Positions 5,657 to 6,639 of a DNA stretch of 6,639 nucleotides are shown here, in pieces. A program made the position numbers and the translations under genes. A model generated the notes under the pieces. That model was not told the origin of the DNA. It did no database searches and worked only from the letters and a program-made list of their open reading frames with translations. Position 1 is the stretch's first letter. The number at the start of each line of letters is the position of its first letter. This stretch comes from Vulcanimicrobiota bacterium (GTDB lineage: Bacteria > Vulcanimicrobiota > Vulcanimicrobiia > Vulcanimicrobiales > Vulcanimicrobiaceae): assembly GCA_013289785.1 (NCBI GenBank), contig JABCZE010000094.1:1-6639 (forward strand). The letters run 5' to 3'.

Positions 5657-6360
5657 CGCATCCGGCCACGAGCTTGCTAAAGCGAAGCCTTGTCGAGATG
5701 CTCGGCACAGCCTTGCTGCTCGCCGCGATCGTCGGCTCGGGGATCATGGCGGAACGTTTGAGCGCAGAAAATCATGCGCTTGCGCTCCTGGCAAATACGC
5801 TGGCGACGGGTGCGGCGCTGATGTGCCTGATCGCGGCGTTTGGGCCGATCTCGGGCGCGCACTTCAATCCAGCCGTCTCGCTTGCCGATGCGATTCGCGG
5901 CGGCCTCAAGTGGCGCGAGGTTCCGGCCTATTGGCTCGCGCAGCTCTCCGGCGCTACCGCCGGGGTTGCCGTGGCTAACACGATGTTCGGCCTTCCGCTA
6001 TTCTTCATTTCCCATCATGTTCGCACTGGGCAAGCGCAATGGCTGGCCGAGTTCGTCGCGACGTTTGGCCTGTTGACGATCGTCTGGGGCAGCGCGCGAT
6101 CGCGCTCGCCCTTCATTGCCTTTTCGGTTGCAGCCTACATCGTCGCCGCGTACTGGTTTACATCATCGACGTCGTTCGCAAATCCCGCCGTCACCTTTGC
6201 ACGATCGCTCTCCGATACGTTCGCGGGAATTCGCCCGCAGGACGCTCCACCGTTCATCGTAGCGCAGTTTCTGGGCGCCGCGTGCGCAACGTGGGTCTTC
6301 ATGTGGCTTGCCCCAATCCCCAAGGACGGCTTCGATCCCGTTCTCGTTCCTCATAAATGA
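5653..6360 (+). CDS. aqpS: AqpS-like aquaglyceroporin of the ars operon
   Basis: A 235-residue MIP-family channel, expected to have six membrane helices and two half-helices in the inner membrane. Both NPA boxes are intact: HFNPAVS (Asn72-Ala74) and [12 protein letters not shown] (Asn177-Ala179). The Glu in helix 1 (Glu15, [12 protein letters not shown]) is in its usual place. The Arg that normally follows the second NPA is Val180, and Thr49 lies in helix 2; this matches my recollection of the Thr49/Val177 filter in Sinorhizobium meliloti AqpS, a channel for arsenite and methylated arsenicals. The GTG at 5653 is chosen because it keeps all of helix 1; it overlaps the arsI stop (GTGA) and has no ribosome-binding site, so reinitiation is likely. 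In this context it should let arsenite made by ArsC and ArsI flow out. A general glycerol or water channel is the alternative, made less likely by the filter and operon. Confidence 0.9.
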   Translation: MTHPATSLLKRSLVEMLGTALLLAAIVGSGIMAERLSAENHALALLANTLATGAALMCLIAAFGPISGAHFNPAVSLADAIRGGLKWREVPAYWLAQLSGATAGVAVANTMFGLPLFFISHHVRTGQAQWLAEFVATFGLLTIVWGSARSRSPFIAFSVAAYIVAAYWFTSSTSFANPAVTFARSLSDTFAGIRPQDAPPFIVAQFLGAACATWVFMWLAPIPKDGFDPVLVPHK

Positions 6361-6639
6361 ATCGTCGCGTGTTATTCGTTTGCGTTCACAACTCGGCGCG
6401 CAGTCAAATGGCCGAGGCTTTTCTTAACGCCATATGCCCCGACGACTTCGTTGCCGAAAGCGCCGGCTTGGAACCCGGGACGCTCAACCCGCTCGCCGTC
6501 GCGGCGATGCGCGAGATCGGGATCGACATCTCGGCAAACGAAACAAAAAGTGTTGCTGAGTTCGTTGCGCTGGGAGAACCTTTCTCTTTTGTCATCACGG
6601 TTTGCGACGATGCGAGCGCCGAGCGTTGCCCGGTATTTC
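6357..6639 (+). CDS. arsC: Arsenate reductase, LMW-phosphatase-like ArsC (3' truncated)
   Basis: The first 94 codons of a thioredoxin-type arsenate reductase; the gene runs off the window. The enzyme reduces As(V) to As(III) in the cytosol through a Cys relay. The phosphatase-like anion loop is [16 protein letters not shown], with CX5R made by Cys9 and Arg15. The region [16 protein letters not shown] carries the two relay Cys (82- and 89-equivalents of Staphylococcus aureus ArsC), here eight residues apart where the S. aureus enzyme has seven. The segment [26 protein letters not shown] is typical of the family. The start ATG overlaps the aqpS-like stop (ATGA, 6357-6360) with no separate ribosome-binding site, indicating translational coupling. 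The arsenite product would leave through the upstream channel. Confidence 0.95.
   Translation, partial: MNRRVLFVCVHNSARSQMAEAFLNAICPDDFVAESAGLEPGTLNPLAVAAMREIGIDISANETKSVAEFVALGEPFSFVITVCDDASAERCPVF

Noticed and set aside
1..6639. tRNA, rRNA, CRISPR array, insertion sequence or attachment site
   Set aside because: No clover-leaf, rRNA signature, regularly spaced repeat, transposase or terminal repeat was seen on either strand.

Overview
The window looks like a chromosomal segment of a moderately GC-rich, aerobic, diderm bacterium. A beta-barrel-like protein fragment and a lipoprotein with a clear lipobox imply an outer membrane. The mix of a DUF5916-like barrel, a HAF-repeat lipoprotein and an M3B oligoendopeptidase suggests an environmental lineage such as Eremiobacterota (WPS-2) or Acidobacteriota. 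That placement is inferred from protein style only and was not tested by any search.

Layout. (1) 1-870, plus strand: C-terminal part of a large beta-strand-rich, probably outer-membrane protein. (2) 871-1009: a gap with a 26-bp inverted repeat but no clear gene. (3) 1010-2311, plus: a lipoprotein with about seven HAF-type repeats, possibly a beta-propeller. (4) 2323-3060, minus: a multi-pass membrane protein of the YciC / glycerophosphodiesterase-membrane-domain type, convergent with the lipoprotein gene. (5) 3132-4785, minus: an M3B zinc oligoendopeptidase split into two reading frames by a +1 shift, best explained by one extra base in a five-G run at 3960-3964. (6) 4786-4922: a divergent control region holding a consensus-like promoter overlapped by a perfect 9-6-9 palindrome. 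(7) 4923-6639, plus: an arsenic resistance operon, arsR - arsI - aqpS-like - arsC. All three of its gene junctions are 4-base stop/start overlaps, and arsC runs off the end of the window.

How the ars genes work together. ArsR should repress the operon through the palindrome and release it on binding trivalent arsenic. ArsI (C-As lyase) should demethylate methylarsenite to arsenite, and ArsC should reduce arsenate to arsenite. The aquaglyceroporin, which has the unusual Thr/Val filter residues recalled for Sinorhizobium AqpS, would let the product leave down its gradient. No ArsB/Acr3 pump lies inside the window. Placing a C-As lyase and a channel-type exit in one tightly coupled cassette is the most interesting feature here.
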